Positions 35,033 to 46,570 are shown, counted from the stretch's first letter. The stretch is DNA of 64,000 nt from Leptasterias polaris (GCA_037783415.1 JAZGTN010000213.1:434001-498000); one strand, 5' to 3'. The notes: generated by a model from the sequence alone, not told the origin. Numbers and translations: made by a program.

Positions 35033-37360
35033 CAGCGGCGGATACAGGGGGGGGCGTGGGGGGCGCACGCCCCCCCCCCCGTTTTGCTGGAAAAAAAAAA
35101 AAAAAAAAACACCATCAAGGAGAAAAGTGAGGGAGAGACAACATTAACGACATAGGCCCTACCTAGTATTTTATTTCAAAAAAGCTACTAAAAATCCGTA
35201 CCTTGTGGTACCACTATTATTTCACTGTCGGACATTGTCTCACGTGAATCTTGTGTACTGTGTGGAAAGCGTGTTTTTCTCACACACTGAACATGCCTGC
35301 CGCGGGGATCCGGGGGCGTGAAGATCATTCACCCACATCGTGAGTCGACCATGCATGCCACCTGTGTGTGTGTACATTGTGCAAAGAAGTTTCTGGATGG
35401 AAAGTCAGCACTCGCGCGCGCTAAATACAATGTGACTTTTACAATACGAACTTCCGGAAACTAGTGAAGACGTAGCCCCATGAATAGGGATAATCTGCTC
35501 AGTGCATCCTTTTTTTCTGTGGCCGATTTAATTTTTAATCCGGGTTATGAAACGTACCGATCGAATGCTACTGTACTTGTAGAAGGCCCTAATGCTGATT
35601 TTTTTTTAATTTTTTTTTTTAACATCACAGATCTTTCGGGAAAATTGTTTGCTTTTCGAGTCGCGAGTGTGATTTTTTCCCCACTTATTAACTTGCGGGA
35701 AAACCATTGTCAGGTTCCCTCAACAATCCACAACAGTTAGACGATCAACTGCTGATATTTAATGGGGACCAGACTGATTAACATCACAGATCTTTCGGGA
35801 AAATTGTTTGCTTTTCGAGTCGCGAGTGTGATTTTTTCCCCACTTATTAACTTGCGGGAAAACCATTGTCAGGTTCCCTCAACAATCCACAACAGTTAGA
35901 CGATCAACTGCTGATATTTAATGGGGACCAGACTGATTTAGTCAGCGCGCCGAGCGCAATCAAGGTTTTGTGAAATACGTGTAATGCTGTGCGCATCTCA
36001 CGCCCGTCTGGGAAAGATATAGACCTTTCGTTGATAAACAAAGTGCGCCGGTTGGCATGGACGGCCGAATGTTGGCAAAACATTCAATCGTGTTAAAAAA
36101 TGTTGTGACCAAATTCAACATTTTCTGGTAAAGATTCATGAACGGAAATACCTTCCATGATTGGTTGATTTGTTTCCAACAAATTCAACACTATTTTTGA
36201 ATATTTTGTGTAACACTGCTATAAACTGTGATGTGGCAATCTGTTTTTGATTTGCAGTTATGGCTTTCCATAGTTTTTCAACCTGGGTTGGCAAAAACTC
36301 GGGCTGTGACGTTGCAAAAGAAAGGTCTATACTATGCTCAGCGCGTTATGTAAATCAGTCTGGTCCCCATAGATAGTTTAAATGTTGTGAAATTGTTAAG
36401 GGAACCCAACTAGGTTCCCGCGCAAGTTGTTAATACGCGTTATCAAAAAATTCACTCTCGCGACTAGAAAGGCAATCAATTTTCCCAAAAAATCTGTGTG
36501 TTTTAAAAAGAAATTTAGCATTTGGGCTTTCTACAAGTAGGCCTACAGTAGCATTCGATCGGTAAGTTTCATAACCCGGATTAAAAACTACATCGGGCAC
36601 AAAATAGGATTGCAATGGTGCTTAGGCCCAATTGGCAAGGATACGAACGAAGTGGATTGACCCTACTCATGGGGCTAGTGAAGACATAGCATCGTATAAT
36701 CATGGTGTCTCACTCTGTTTAGAAAATCACATATTTTTTTCGTATTCAAGAAAGAGGGTAAATATCCGTTGTGTTTCTTTCAAACTAGTCATTATCAATT
36801 GTGCAGATAGTACAACGATGTAGGGCTGGGGGAGGGGGGCTAGGCCTCTAGTAGGCCTACCCTCACCTTGTCGTACATTAATGTTATTGTTGTTCGATCG
36901 CGCTGTCACTGAAGACAAGCACAGCTTGTTATTTTGTGTCACATTCTAATCCTCAAGTATGTGAAAACTAAATGACAAAGAGACCCTATTTGGTTATATT
37001 AAAAATTGCACTATCGTTTAACTCGCCAACAGTTTTCCCCCTGAATAAGTATAAGTTGTAGCCTGCATTTTGATTTTATAACTCAGGATGGCCGATTCAA
37101 ATCGATGACTCCCAACTCGAAAATAATGTTTTAATAATGATCTTGCAAAAACAAAATTGGTTTAAGTGGTCGGATATTGCATGAGATCGTACCACAGAGC
37201 ATCTAAAATCCTGTTTCGTAGCACTGCGGGCCCCGGAACCGGCCCATGCCGTTAGGGGTTCGCATTATGCGCTCGTAGGCGCCACAAATTGCATTCACCA
37301 TTTGCCGCTTGGTAAATTTTCACGCCCCCCCCCGTTTGGAAAATCCTGGATCCGCCCCTG
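35033..37360. mobile_element. Foldback-like DNA element inserted in ORF2 (hAT-like tips)
   Basis: Begins CAGCGGCGGATACAGG and ends with the complement of CAGGGGCGGATCCAGG. Both ends continue into G/C runs (GGGGGGGGCGTG type). AATGC flanks both sides (35028-35032, 37361-37365). Inside are long inverted arms (about 35450-35940 versus 36340-36690), a tandem 156-bp duplication (about 35622-35935, starting TTAACATCACAG), and an inner palindrome around AAAGGTCTATA and CAGCGCG. No transposase frame. The tips resemble hAT elements, but hAT usually makes 8-bp duplications, so the superfamily is open. Confidence 0.75.
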
Positions 37361-38084
37361 AATGCATCTCCTCATTCGATCACGAGTCCGGATTTTTAAA
37401 TTTTGTAGAATTATTCGCAGCATCTCGGATGCTTCTCCAGACATAAATTGGAGTACTGTGTCAAATCGAAGTCTTTACAACATTTTATCCTCGGATAATA
37501 GCAGGTTGCCGGCTGGTCGGGAACCCTGCCCCCCAGAGCAGTTTAAATTGGTGTTGAACCCAAAGTTAGACCATGCCCTGCGTGATTTTAATTGGCGCAC
37601 GGTATGGCGGGGTGTCAAAACATCTCAGCGTGTTTGTAGTTGGGGCATTGGTGACGGGAAATGTCCCCGTACCAAGTGCAAAGCCGTTGAATCTATTCAA
37701 CACCTTATTTGGGATTGTCATTTTGTGGCTATTTTGTGGTACTGGACACAGCACATTTGTTACAAAGTGTTCAGTGCCAATTTCACATTAACTTGGCCTT
37801 GTGTTTTATACGGTGAGGGGCTGGACACCTCCCGTAGGGAATCTTTTGTAGTCTGGTTCATAATCTCCGTGATCAAATGGCAGATCTGGACTTCCAGGTG
37901 CCAGACTCTTTTTGATCATGTTGACGTAGGCTCTGAAATCGTACTTCGGAGAAGTAAACATTTCATATCCACCAGGATCAGAGCTGACTTTGACAGACTG
38001 CCTCTTGTCGCCTTTCAGACTACTTGGTGTGTGAAGGGTGGGCCGGTTAGGGTTGTCAATGATAAACTTGTTTTTAGCATGTAA
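37361..38084 (+). pseudogene. ORF2 C-terminal part of the Tx1-like element
   Basis: Continues ORF2 beyond the nested element, one frame off. It shows the C-terminal cysteine-histidine motif of L1-like ORF2 (CPRTKC...HLIWDC) and a Trp-rich tail ending at 38084. The 3' UTR follows, with CGGTTGGGTGGCACTGTG and GTTCATGGTGTCGCC; related phrases reappear at 40795-40860. Confidence 0.75.
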
Positions 38085-38664
38085 ACCTTGTCTTCATATT
38101 GTTGAGAATAACTAGTTGTGATTTGCCTTTACTTCCCTTTTTGTATCAGGTTGAGAGTTGGGGGAGACTTGCACTCTGCGGATTGTGCCCCATCAGGGTG
38201 GAGGTTTCTACCGCTTCCAAGGGGTGCCTGGCTCCTCTTTCACTTCCCTGTGCAGACGGGGAGGTGGGGTGGCGGCTGTTATGTTTAATTGTTTTTGCTT
38301 TTCTTGAGTATTTCCCATTGGGCCTCGGCAGGGTTTCCGGTGTTTGTTGGGAGCCTGGTCGTGTCTCACTGGTCTTTAAGTAATCCTTGTGTATTCCAAG
38401 AGGCTTTTCAGAGATTCCGGCGTTTGCGGGGAAATCTGTCAAGTCTCAGTTGTCTTTTTGTGTATTTCTACTGAGGCTTGAGATTCCGGCGTTGGTTGGG
38501 AGCTAAAAGTCTCGTCAAAAATTGATCAGTGTGCGGTTGGGTGGCACTGTGCAATGAGAGGGCTCGTTCATGGTGTCGCCCTGCCAAGCGCTGATTGCCC
38601 TTTTCATTTTTTGATAAAGGCAGTGGTTTGTTCCCAGTCATTGTTATATAACATTTATATAATA

Positions 38665-40630
38665 ATAATAATAAAAGCTTTATTTAATGATGGTAACCAT
38701 GTCACCTAAAAAGATGATTTTCAATGGGCCATCCCTAAAAAGTACAATCAGAAAATAAGATAAAAAAATACAAGAAAACAATACAAAGATTGATAAAAAA
38801 AGCAAAGAACAAACTTAAAAAGGCAAGCAATGGTAACACCACACCCCAGTCAGAACAAAGTAAAACCTAGTTAAAAAAACAGAACTATAAATATATAAAA
38901 AGCACACAAGTACATAATAAGCATTGGAGTTCAAGTGGATCGCCATACCTAAGCAATGACTACGCTTACCCCCGCCCACCCATCGCTCTCCCAGCATAAA
39001 CAGCATATCACACTGTTCACACAAAAAGAACAACGGGCAAACAGGAGCAAACGCAAAAAAAAACACAGTCAACAATCAGAGCAGCGACCCACCAGAGCAC
39101 ACTACAAATTCATTGCTAGATTGAACTGATGGCAATTATACAAGTCATGTTTAAGATGCTGCATTAAAGTATGTTTAAAGGTGACAGGGTTTGTGATAGC
39201 TTTCAACTGTACATCCAACCTACTCCAAAGACTGGCTCCTCTATATTTGAATGACCTCTGACCAGTAGCCAGTGTAAATCTGGGAACATACAAATCATTG
39301 ACTTGATTACTTCTAGTGTTATATTTGTGAACATCACTCATTGGCTTGAACAAATCTTTCAGGTAAAGTGGAGCAGTACCATGAACAATGTTATGCATTT
39401 GAACAATCTCAAAATAGATAATTCTACGGTTTATTGGTAGCCAATCGAGTTGCTTAAAAAGTTGCACGGTGGAGCTTGATATGTAACAATTTACATCTAA
39501 GATACTTCTAGCAAAACGCTTCATTATCATATGGATTTTGCACAGGAGATCCTTTCTACAGTTACCCCAAACAATACAGCCATAATCAATAAGTGGTTGA
39601 ACTAAACCTGCATAATACTCCTTTCTGGCTTTCAGTGGGAGAAGATACTTAATTTTGTTTAAAATATGAAGTCTGCTTCTGAGCTTAGCACACAGTTTTT
39701 CTACATGTGTATCCCAGGAAAGATAATTGTCAAAATGGACGCCTAACAATTTATGTGATTGTACAGCAGTTATTTGGAGATCCTGTCCTCCAATGGAGAA
39801 CTGATCAACAGCAGACCGAACCTTTGAGCGATTACCAATTAACATACACTGAGTTTTGTCAATGTTTAGAGCCATCCTATTGTCAGTAATCCAGCTTAAG
39901 AGGGGACGCATCTGAGATGTTAACTTTATATTAATGGCTTCAATGGTTTTATCGCTAGTGTACAGAGTCGAATCATCCGCATACAGTTCCATTTGGGTAT
40001 TCTCAATTTCCAAGATAATGTCATTCATAAACAGAATAAATAACAATGGGCCTACAATGGAACCTTGGGGCACTCCCAAAGTAACAGGCAAAGAGTTAGA
40101 TAAATGGCCATCGTAAGACACACTTTGCATTCTATTGTCAAGATATGATTTAAACCAAGCATGAGCATTATTTTCACAACCATAAATATCTATTTTGTGA
40201 AGCAGAAGCTCATGCTTCACCAGGTCAAAAGCCTTTCTCAAGTCAATGAGAACTAAACCACATAGTTTACCTTGATCCATATTTTCAAAAAGATAGTTGG
40301 TAAGCTTTGTAAGCACAGTTTGACATGAATGATGTTTACGAAAACCTGATTGTTGTTCGAGTAGGAATGAATTACTAACAAGGTAACTATAATAACAATT
40401 ATGTACATGACGCTCCAGTATCTTGGACAGAATCGGGAGAACCGAGATTGGTCGGTAGTTGGCCATATCATTAGTGTCTCCACTTTTGAAAATTGGAACA
40501 ACCCTTGCATTCTTCCACACGTCGGGTACAATACCAGATGAGAAACTTAAGTTACAAATACCAGCAATGTGAGGAGCAACAATATCTGCACTTAGTTTTA
40601 AAAGCTTAATGCATAAATCATTTATCATGT
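38665..40630 (-). pseudogene. 5'-truncated CR1/Jockey-like non-LTR element nested in the Tx1-like 3' UTR
   Basis: Minus-strand frame of 508 codons (40628-39102), uninterrupted: INDLCIKLLKLS at the truncation point, then NYRPISVLPILSKILE, IDLRKAFDLVKHELL, GVPQGSIVGPLLF, YADD and a C-terminal block with KYNTRSNQVNDLYVPR and GASLWSRL. The frame opens inside the RT domain, so the endonuclease and RT N-terminus are lost. The 3' UTR runs to a (TTA)n tail near 38665. Different family from the 53-56 kb element. Confidence 0.85.
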
Positions 40631-41003
40631 AGCATTAGGAGGCGTCTGTCTCCTGGAAAGATCAAAACATCACCGATGCCAGCAGGGGTAGGCCTATGTA
40701 TTAACTAGGCCTAAGTTAAGTTTAGCTCCCTGTTGGCGAGACAGGCGTATCCCCATACGTTTGTTTGGGTAATTTATGTCTCTTGATCGGCGTGCGGTGA
40801 GGTGGCAGTGTGCGGTGACAGTGTTCATCCATGGTGTCGCTTTGCTAAGCGTCGGTTGGGTCTTCGTGTGTGCGTAACTTCTGTTTGTATTGTTATCCTT
40901 GATGTTGTCATTTATTAGGTATGGGCAGGGGGGAGCGAAACCCCACGAGCTAAGGTGCATTTGAATGCCCTGCCCAGGGGTCTCTTGTTTTAACAACCCC
41001 AAA

Positions 41004-42323
41004 ATCAAAAATTAGAATGGGACTTATCTCAGTTCGCCGAGAAATAATCCTTAGATATTATTGACGGACAATCATAATTAATTATTCACGTAAAAAAGTG
41101 TTATGAATATTTAATTAGCCAAACTTGATTCTGTGATATCTCAAGAAGTTTACAACCGATTTTCAAACTTTTTCCAGTTATAGACTCCTTTAGCAATTGA
41201 GATTAACAATGAGTAACCGTGACCCCATGTTGACCTTTACTTCCGGGTCAACCGGAAGTGGGACCATATCTCAAGAACTATACAACCGATTTTCAAACTT
41301 TTTTCAGTTATAGACTCCTTGGGCATTGGAGATTAGCCTTGAGTAACCGTGACCCCATGATGACCTTTACTTCCGGGTCAACCGGAAGTGGGCCTATATC
41401 TTAAGAATTACACAGCCGATTTTAAAACTTATTTCAGTTATAGACTCCTTGGGCAGGGGAGATTAGCCTTGAGTAACCGTGACCCCATGATGACCTTTAC
41501 CGATGGGTCAACCGGAAGTGGGACTATATCTTTGGAACTACACAACCGATTTTCAAACTTTTTCCAGTTAGACTCCTTGGGCATTGAAGATTAACCTTGG
41601 GTAACCGTGACCCCATGTTTTCCTTTACTTCCGGGTTAACCGGAAGTGGGACCCTATTTCAAGAACTACACAACCGATTTTCAAACTTTTTTCAGTTATA
41701 GACTCCTTGGGCATTGAATATTAGCCTTGAGTAACCGTGACCCCATGTTGACCTTTACTTCCGGGTCAACCGGAAGTAAGACCATATCTCAAGAACTACA
41801 CAACCAATTTTCAAACTTTTTTCAGTTATAGACTCCTTGGGCATTGGAGATTAGCCTTGGGTAACCGTGACCCCATGTTGACCTTTACTTCCGGGTCAAC
41901 CGGAAGTGGGAGTGGGACCCTATCTCAAAAACTACACAACCGATTTTCTAACTTTTTTCAGTTGTAGACTTCTTGGGCATGGGAGATTAGCCTTGGATAA
42001 ATGTGACCCATGTTGACCTTTACTTCTGGGTCAACCGGAAGTGGGACATATCTCAAGAACTACACACCCGATTTTCAATTTCTTTTCATTTATAAACCCC
42101 TTAAGCAATCAATGTTAGACAAGGGTTACCATGACCCCATGTTGACCTTTATTTCTGGTTTAAAAGCTCCTTTCAATTCCGTATCAAAATGAAGACCAGG
42201 TTTATTTTTTACCTTAACTTCCGGTCCAAAAAAGAGCTCATAAGTTGAGATAATCATATCTCCTGAACCGTTAGAGAAAATTACAGGAACAGCTATGTGA
42301 TTGTTCACAATCACTATCTCTAG
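41004..42323 (+). mobile_element. Helitron/HINE-like composite unit, copy 3, right part
   Basis: Resumes with AATGGGACTTATCTCAGTTC exactly where copy 3 broke off at 30088. Contains satellite block 3 and ends with the hairpin GTGATTGTTCACAATCAC (42297-42314) and CTAG (42320-42323) followed by T. Confidence 0.6.
41130..42160 (+). repeat. 130-bp palindromic satellite, block 3 (~7 monomers)
   Basis: Same monomer as blocks 1 and 2, somewhat more diverged (for example TTACCGATGGGTCAACCGG). Confidence 0.88.
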
Positions 42324-42416
42324 TTTACTGTTGGTATTACCACTGAACATTTTTTCAACGGTCGGCACTGAGACATTGTTTACAAAGGAATCGACTATCA
42401 ATAATAATGTACTAGC

Positions 42417-42692
42417 TTGAGCTCTTCTCTCTGCCTTTGCCTTGTACTAAAAGTAAGCCTCGATCCATGGAGCCCTCATGAACTATGGTATCGCTGTGTG
42501 TATTGTGTACATGTTGTGATTGCGCCGATCAGCAGTATAATCAATCCCATCATGCATAACTACATCCTAAACAAGAATTTGTACAAGCTGATCAGCCCAT
42601 CCCAGCGGTCTTGGATGAGATGGATGGGGCCGAGCAAAACCTGGGTACGATGTTTAAGCAGCTGCTATAGTGGGCGGGACTTAATGGATTAG
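42417..42692 (+). pseudogene. Exon-like ORF, possibly a GPCR TM7 remnant (uncertain)
   Basis: One frame (stop at 42692) contains a hydrophobic stretch and INPIMHNYILNKNLYKLI, which resembles the class A GPCR TM7/helix 8 junction (NPxxY...LNKNFRK), with His in place of Tyr. In another frame the same DNA ends PIPAVLDEMDGAEQNL... with a stop near 42670, which looks like a natural C-terminus. I cannot decide between them; no start codon or convincing splice acceptor is visible. It lies just after the composite unit, in what seems to be unique DNA. Confidence 0.25.
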
Positions 42693-43721
42693 TTTACAGG
42701 GTGGTGTAAAAAGAAAGAAACCCAGATTTGACAGGATTTTTAACCTACTTACTTCACTTATTTGAATTGGATTTTTTGTAACTAGTGAAGTAAAGCTCTT
42801 CAACCTTACATGGTTACAAAAATATTTTAGTTACAGCTCGATAACTTATGCTGTGATGATATGAAAGAAATGAATGAAAGAGAAAAAGAACAATAATAAT
42901 TGTTTGAAGTGCATTGATTTTTTATCTTCACATCAAGCTCTGGAGCTCAGTCAAGCCGATGGAAAAAACCCAGGTTTGCCGCATAAAAAAAACTAAACTA
43001 CTAAATCCCAGAGACAAAATATGCACTGTTTAAAGATCAATATTTCAATGCCATTAAATTTAATTTTGGAAATAATGCTCAACAAGTAGGTGAAACTTTT
43101 TCTTAGTTTTTTTTAAATGTGCACCACCCTGTATTGATGCTAACCTGTTGATAGGCACTTACTTAGAACAAGGAACGTTTGTGGTTGTGAAGATTTGCAT
43201 TTTATTCTACTGTTCTGTTCATCCAAACACACGTCATCTGTTGGATCTGGCCTGACCTGTGTGAAAAAAAAAAAAAATAATATATATATAGGTAGGTATA
43301 TATATATATATATATATAAAGGTCAACTTTTTCACATTAAAGGGGCTTGTTGCCTTCAGATTGGTTGCTTTGGGCTTATATAAGAATTTGTTTTGAAATG
43401 AATATGGTAAAAAGGGATCTATGTTTTTTAAAAGTAGAATAAAATGATCCAAACAATTATACCCCAAAAATGTTTGGTTTTTCTTTTACTTTGTGAACTA
43501 ACATGGTCCGCCATTATAAAAGCAAATTTTTAACTCCACAAAATGGCGTCCACTTGTATATGATGCGTGTGCATGTCAAGTTGCAAGTACTTTGAAGCAA
43601 TCACATTTAAATTGAACTTTTTTTTTCTCAAAGTGACTCTAAACTTAACATGGTTTAGAAATGTCACATCAAAGAGGGAGGGGAACAAATTTCTCCATGG
43701 CTTAATGCCTCTTTGATTGCA
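42693..43721. other. no gene recognised; (TA)n microsatellite
   Basis: AT-rich; a (TA)n tract with GTAGGTA lies near 43280-43318. No supported gene. Confidence 0.5.
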
Positions 43722-43935
43722 GGCTATGTGTATGTCTCCACAAAAAGACAGAATGGATCAACCATAGGACTAATTCAAACATACGAGGTGACAATTGAGC
43801 AAGGCATTCTGGGGAAAAATAGGCAAGCAAGATCGTACACCACTGGAAACAAGGTTGGACAGGTGTTATCGTAGTAACATTAGTACTGGCTTTTCTTTGT
43901 CTCCTACAGGACTTGTATGGTGGTACACCCGAGCA
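43722..43935 (+). pseudogene. Exon-like ORF with following membrane-span-like segment (unassigned)
   Basis: After a good acceptor (GCCTCTTTGATTGCAG) a frame reads GYVYVSTKRQNGSTIGLIQT, YEVTIEQGILGKNRQARSYT and TGNKVGQ, then stops. In another frame the next bases encode GVIVVTLVLAFLCLLQ, a plausible membrane span. Together this looks like the end of an ectodomain plus TM with a frameshift, or two unrelated readings. No family recognised. A GC-rich repeat begins right after. Confidence 0.25.
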
Positions 43936-44232
43936 ACGGCGCACCCAGGATTATAATTTTTTTTTTTGGGGGGGGGGCTCAAACCAATGTATTGGGTGGG
44001 GTCCAGGGGCCGGCCTTACGGCCCCTGGTGGGGTCCAGGGGCGAAGCCCCGGTGGGGATCCAGGGTGCAAAGCCCATTGGAGCTCTGAGCTTTTGGCGTT
44101 TTGGGGTGAAAAATCAAGCCTCTTTATGCATAAAATTAGAAAAAACATACTTTTTAAGCACTTCTGATCCATATAAATCTTTTAAGTTTATTACAAAAAA
44201 ATCCGTAACATCAACGGGCTCAAAGAAAATTT
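43936..44232. repeat. GC-rich repeat fragment
   Basis: Starts GCGCACCCAGGATTATAA followed by T and G runs, then three near-copies of GTGGGGTCCAGGGGC with small palindromes (GGGGCCGGCC, GGCCCC). Looks like the end of a dispersed element; family not recognised. Confidence 0.5.
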
Positions 44233-44440
44233 AACTAGGCCGGGTATGCATGTACGTAACCTTGGTGACCTCCAAGAAGGGTTACTTATAAACGCACGCA
44301 ATCCGCATAGAGTCCCAAGAATATTGTGTGCAAGGTACATTGTCAGCAAAGGTTTTGGTTTTAAATAGTAATACTGCGGACGTGGTTGAAAAGAAAACAT
44401 TATGGGCGGTGCTACCTACTTTTCATCACTGGGCGGCAAA
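44233..44440 (+). repeat. Dispersed ~200-bp repeat, copy 2
   Basis: Same sequence order as the copy at 21004-21195, with an extra CTTATAAACGCACG after GAAGGGTTA. Confidence 0.75.
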
Positions 44441-44547
44441 TTCCATGAATAAGGAGACGGCAAACCCAGATTCTACAGATAAACATTTGTTTTGCGAAAG
44501 TGGTGTCACATAATAATATTTTTAATCAGATTACTGTTATAACTTAC

Positions 44548-44670
44548 CCTTGCCTGAAACTGATTTCCAGCGGTACCCCAAATCTTGCTACTAGATGAAT
44601 ACGTCACAAATGGCATTGATATGTCGGACTGACTGCACGTCTTGTTAACAGTCGCTGTAGTACGGAGCCC
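44548..44670 (-). CDS. Candidate ectodomain exon (phase 0-0)
   Basis: A 123-bp exon with acceptor GTCCCTTTAG and strong donor AGG/GTAAGT, open in one frame only. It encodes 41 residues beginning GLRTTATVNKTCSQSDISMP, with an N-glycosylation site (NKT) and one cysteine, which looks extracellular. It can follow the 46740-46571 exon in phase 0. To reach the first EGF exon (phase 1) at least one further exon is needed. Assignment to the SEFIR receptor is inference from strand, phase and character. Confidence 0.55.
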
Positions 44671-44714
44671 CTAAAGGGACAGGTAAAAAAAAATTAAAAA
44701 GGTAAACAAAAACA

Positions 44715-45045
44715 AAAAAATTATTTCGTTCCCTCGAAATACTATTTCGTTCCCTCCAAATACTATTTCGTTACCACGAAATATTATTTCGTTCCCTCGA
44801 AATGTTATTTCGTTCCCCCGAAATCATTTCGTTCCCCCGAAATATTATTTCGTTCCCTCGAAATATTATTTCGTTACCACGAAATGTTATTTCGAGGAAA
44901 CGAAATAACATTTCGGGGGAACGAAATAAGTTATTTCGGGGGAACGAAATATTAATTCGAGGGAACGAAATAACATTTCGGAGGAACGAAATAATGTTAT
45001 TTCGAGGGAACGAAATATTTATTCGTTCCCTCGAAATAATTTAGC
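44715..45045. repeat. Palindromic minisatellite with orientation switch
   Basis: Units of about 17-24 bp of the type ATTTCGTTCCCTCGAAAT. Up to about 44885 they read ATTTCGTTCCC on the plus strand; from about 44890 to 45020 they read GGGAACGAAAT, and the last unit flips back. Each unit is itself an imperfect palindrome (ATTTCG...CGAAAT). Confidence 0.9.
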
Positions 45046-45189
45046 GGCTACGGAGGACTTGACATGCCTTTTATAATCCAAGTATCATTACGAGGTCGCC
45101 GTACAACTTACAGCCCGTTATTGTGTTTTCGTTTTGTTTTATTTTGTTGATGTTGATGTTGTTGTTGTTGTTGCTGCTGCTGTAACAAA

Positions 45190-45950
45190 CTGCTTACTCT
45201 CCAGAAACGTGCAGTTCGAGTAATATCTAAAACTGGCTATTGTGAGCACTCAGGGCCTCTATTTGCAGATTTTAAACTGTTAAAACTCACTGACCTTTAT
45301 CATCTTACCTTAGGAAAATTTATGTATAAATATATGAATAATGTATTACCTGCTTTTTTCAACCCTTGTTTTACACCAATTTCAAACATCCATTCCTACA
45401 ATACCCGCAGTGCTACTAGTAACAATCTTTATGTTAATTATCGTAGGACTACGTTGTCCAAAAGTGGTGTTGTCCAAAAGTGATGATGACTCCTTTAAAT
45501 CATTACCCACTCTTTCTATTTTTACTAGAAAACTTAAAACCCTTTTTGTAAATACATGCTAATATACTGTATGTAATTATTATATATAATAGGGTTAATA
45601 GGGTTAATAACAATGGCCTTGATTACTGTCTTACACTCGTGATTACTGTCTTACACGTGTGATGTCTTTCATGTATGTCTGTCTTTTGTCTGTCTGTCCA
45701 TAGGCTGGGGTTCAAAAGCCGTTGCTTCACCCTGGACCTAGATGTTGCCTTTTGATTTTTTGTTCACTATTATCTCAATCTGTAAAATATTGATGTTCAT
45801 GTACTATCAGTTTAATTATGTAACCTTTTGTACTATTCTTGTGATTTATGGCAGCATTGAAATAGATGTAAAGGTTATTATTAAGAGATGTTAAGTTTTG
45901 CATCGGGGATAAAGAATATAATTTGTTTTTACCGTTGTGTATTAGGCACA
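45190..45950 (+). pseudogene. 5'-truncated non-LTR element: RT C-terminus and 3' UTR
   Basis: Plus strand reads LLTLQKRAVRVISKTGYCEH, then a stretch ending in MYKYMNN and HSYNTRSAT, the C-terminal region after the RT of CR1/Jockey-type elements. The frame is lost near 45460. A TTAATAGGGTTAATA repeat and a likely 3' UTR follow to about 45950. Only this end survives. Confidence 0.75.
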
Positions 45951-45989
45951 GTATACTCAGTCTTTCCCTGAGGATTCTGTGAAAAAAAA

Positions 45990-46150
45990 TCCACAGGCAA
46001 AGGTGGTATAGTGGTAAGGCATCTGCTCTATCAATGCAAAGGTTGTGGGTTCGAATCCCACCCGAGTGATTTGCCTGTGGTTTTTTTGTTCACAGAACTC
46101 AGGAAAGTACTGAGTGTACAGTGCTTAATACACATTGGTGTAAGGGTAAA
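45990..46150 (+). repeat. tRNA-derived SINE (family 2), copy 2
   Basis: Well preserved tRNA head: A box TGGTATAGTGGTAAGGC and B box GGGTTCGAATCCCACCC, then the shared body GCCTGTGGTTTTTTTGTTCA, ACTGAGTGTACAGTGC and TTAATACACATTGG. Confidence 0.8.
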
Positions 46151-46570
46151 AACAAATTGTATGACTACCTTTTGAAAAATGAGTGGATCACAAAATTGAA
46201 TTTGTAGTCCTTCTTTAAAGGGAGGGTATACCTTTGAACTACTCTAAAAAAAGAATGAAAATAAAAACTTACAATTCCCTTCTAAGGAATGTGGTTTTTA
46301 GAGAAAATTTCAATCTGAGATGAAACATTTCTCAGATTCTTCCTGCGTGGTCATTAACCACTCCAGTTTTTGGGGATATTTCAAAGATCCTGCCACCTTT
46401 TGAAATTAAATCTTCACAGGTTAGTTTTGTTGTAAATATCTACATATACAATTCAAACAACTGAACAATCTCAAGAAGCAAAGGTATGCTTTGCCTTTAT
46501 ACATAACAACTCTTCTGGAAGAGGTGTGGCTCTGCAAAAGATTCTTTTTTGTTTGTTCTTATATACCCAC

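Larger units (their letters stand above)
30089..41003 (+). mobile_element. Tx1/L1-like non-LTR retrotransposon with two nested insertions
   Basis: Both flanks match one continuous stretch of the composite unit (GAGAAAGCC...TCAAGAATGGGACTTATC in intact copies), so this whole interval is inserted DNA. Order: tandem 5' UTR units (30255-30710), ORF1 (30749-32335), ORF2 in broken frames (32393-35032, 37361-38084), 3' UTR. A foldback element (35033-37360) and an unrelated minus-strand non-LTR element (about 38665-40630) sit inside. Subtracting both leaves about 6.6 kb, a normal length for this group. Exact 3' end and target duplication are uncertain. Confidence 0.75.

Noticed and set aside
44802..45044. 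80-codon frame over the ATTTCGTTCCC repeats
   Set aside because: Pure minisatellite translation.
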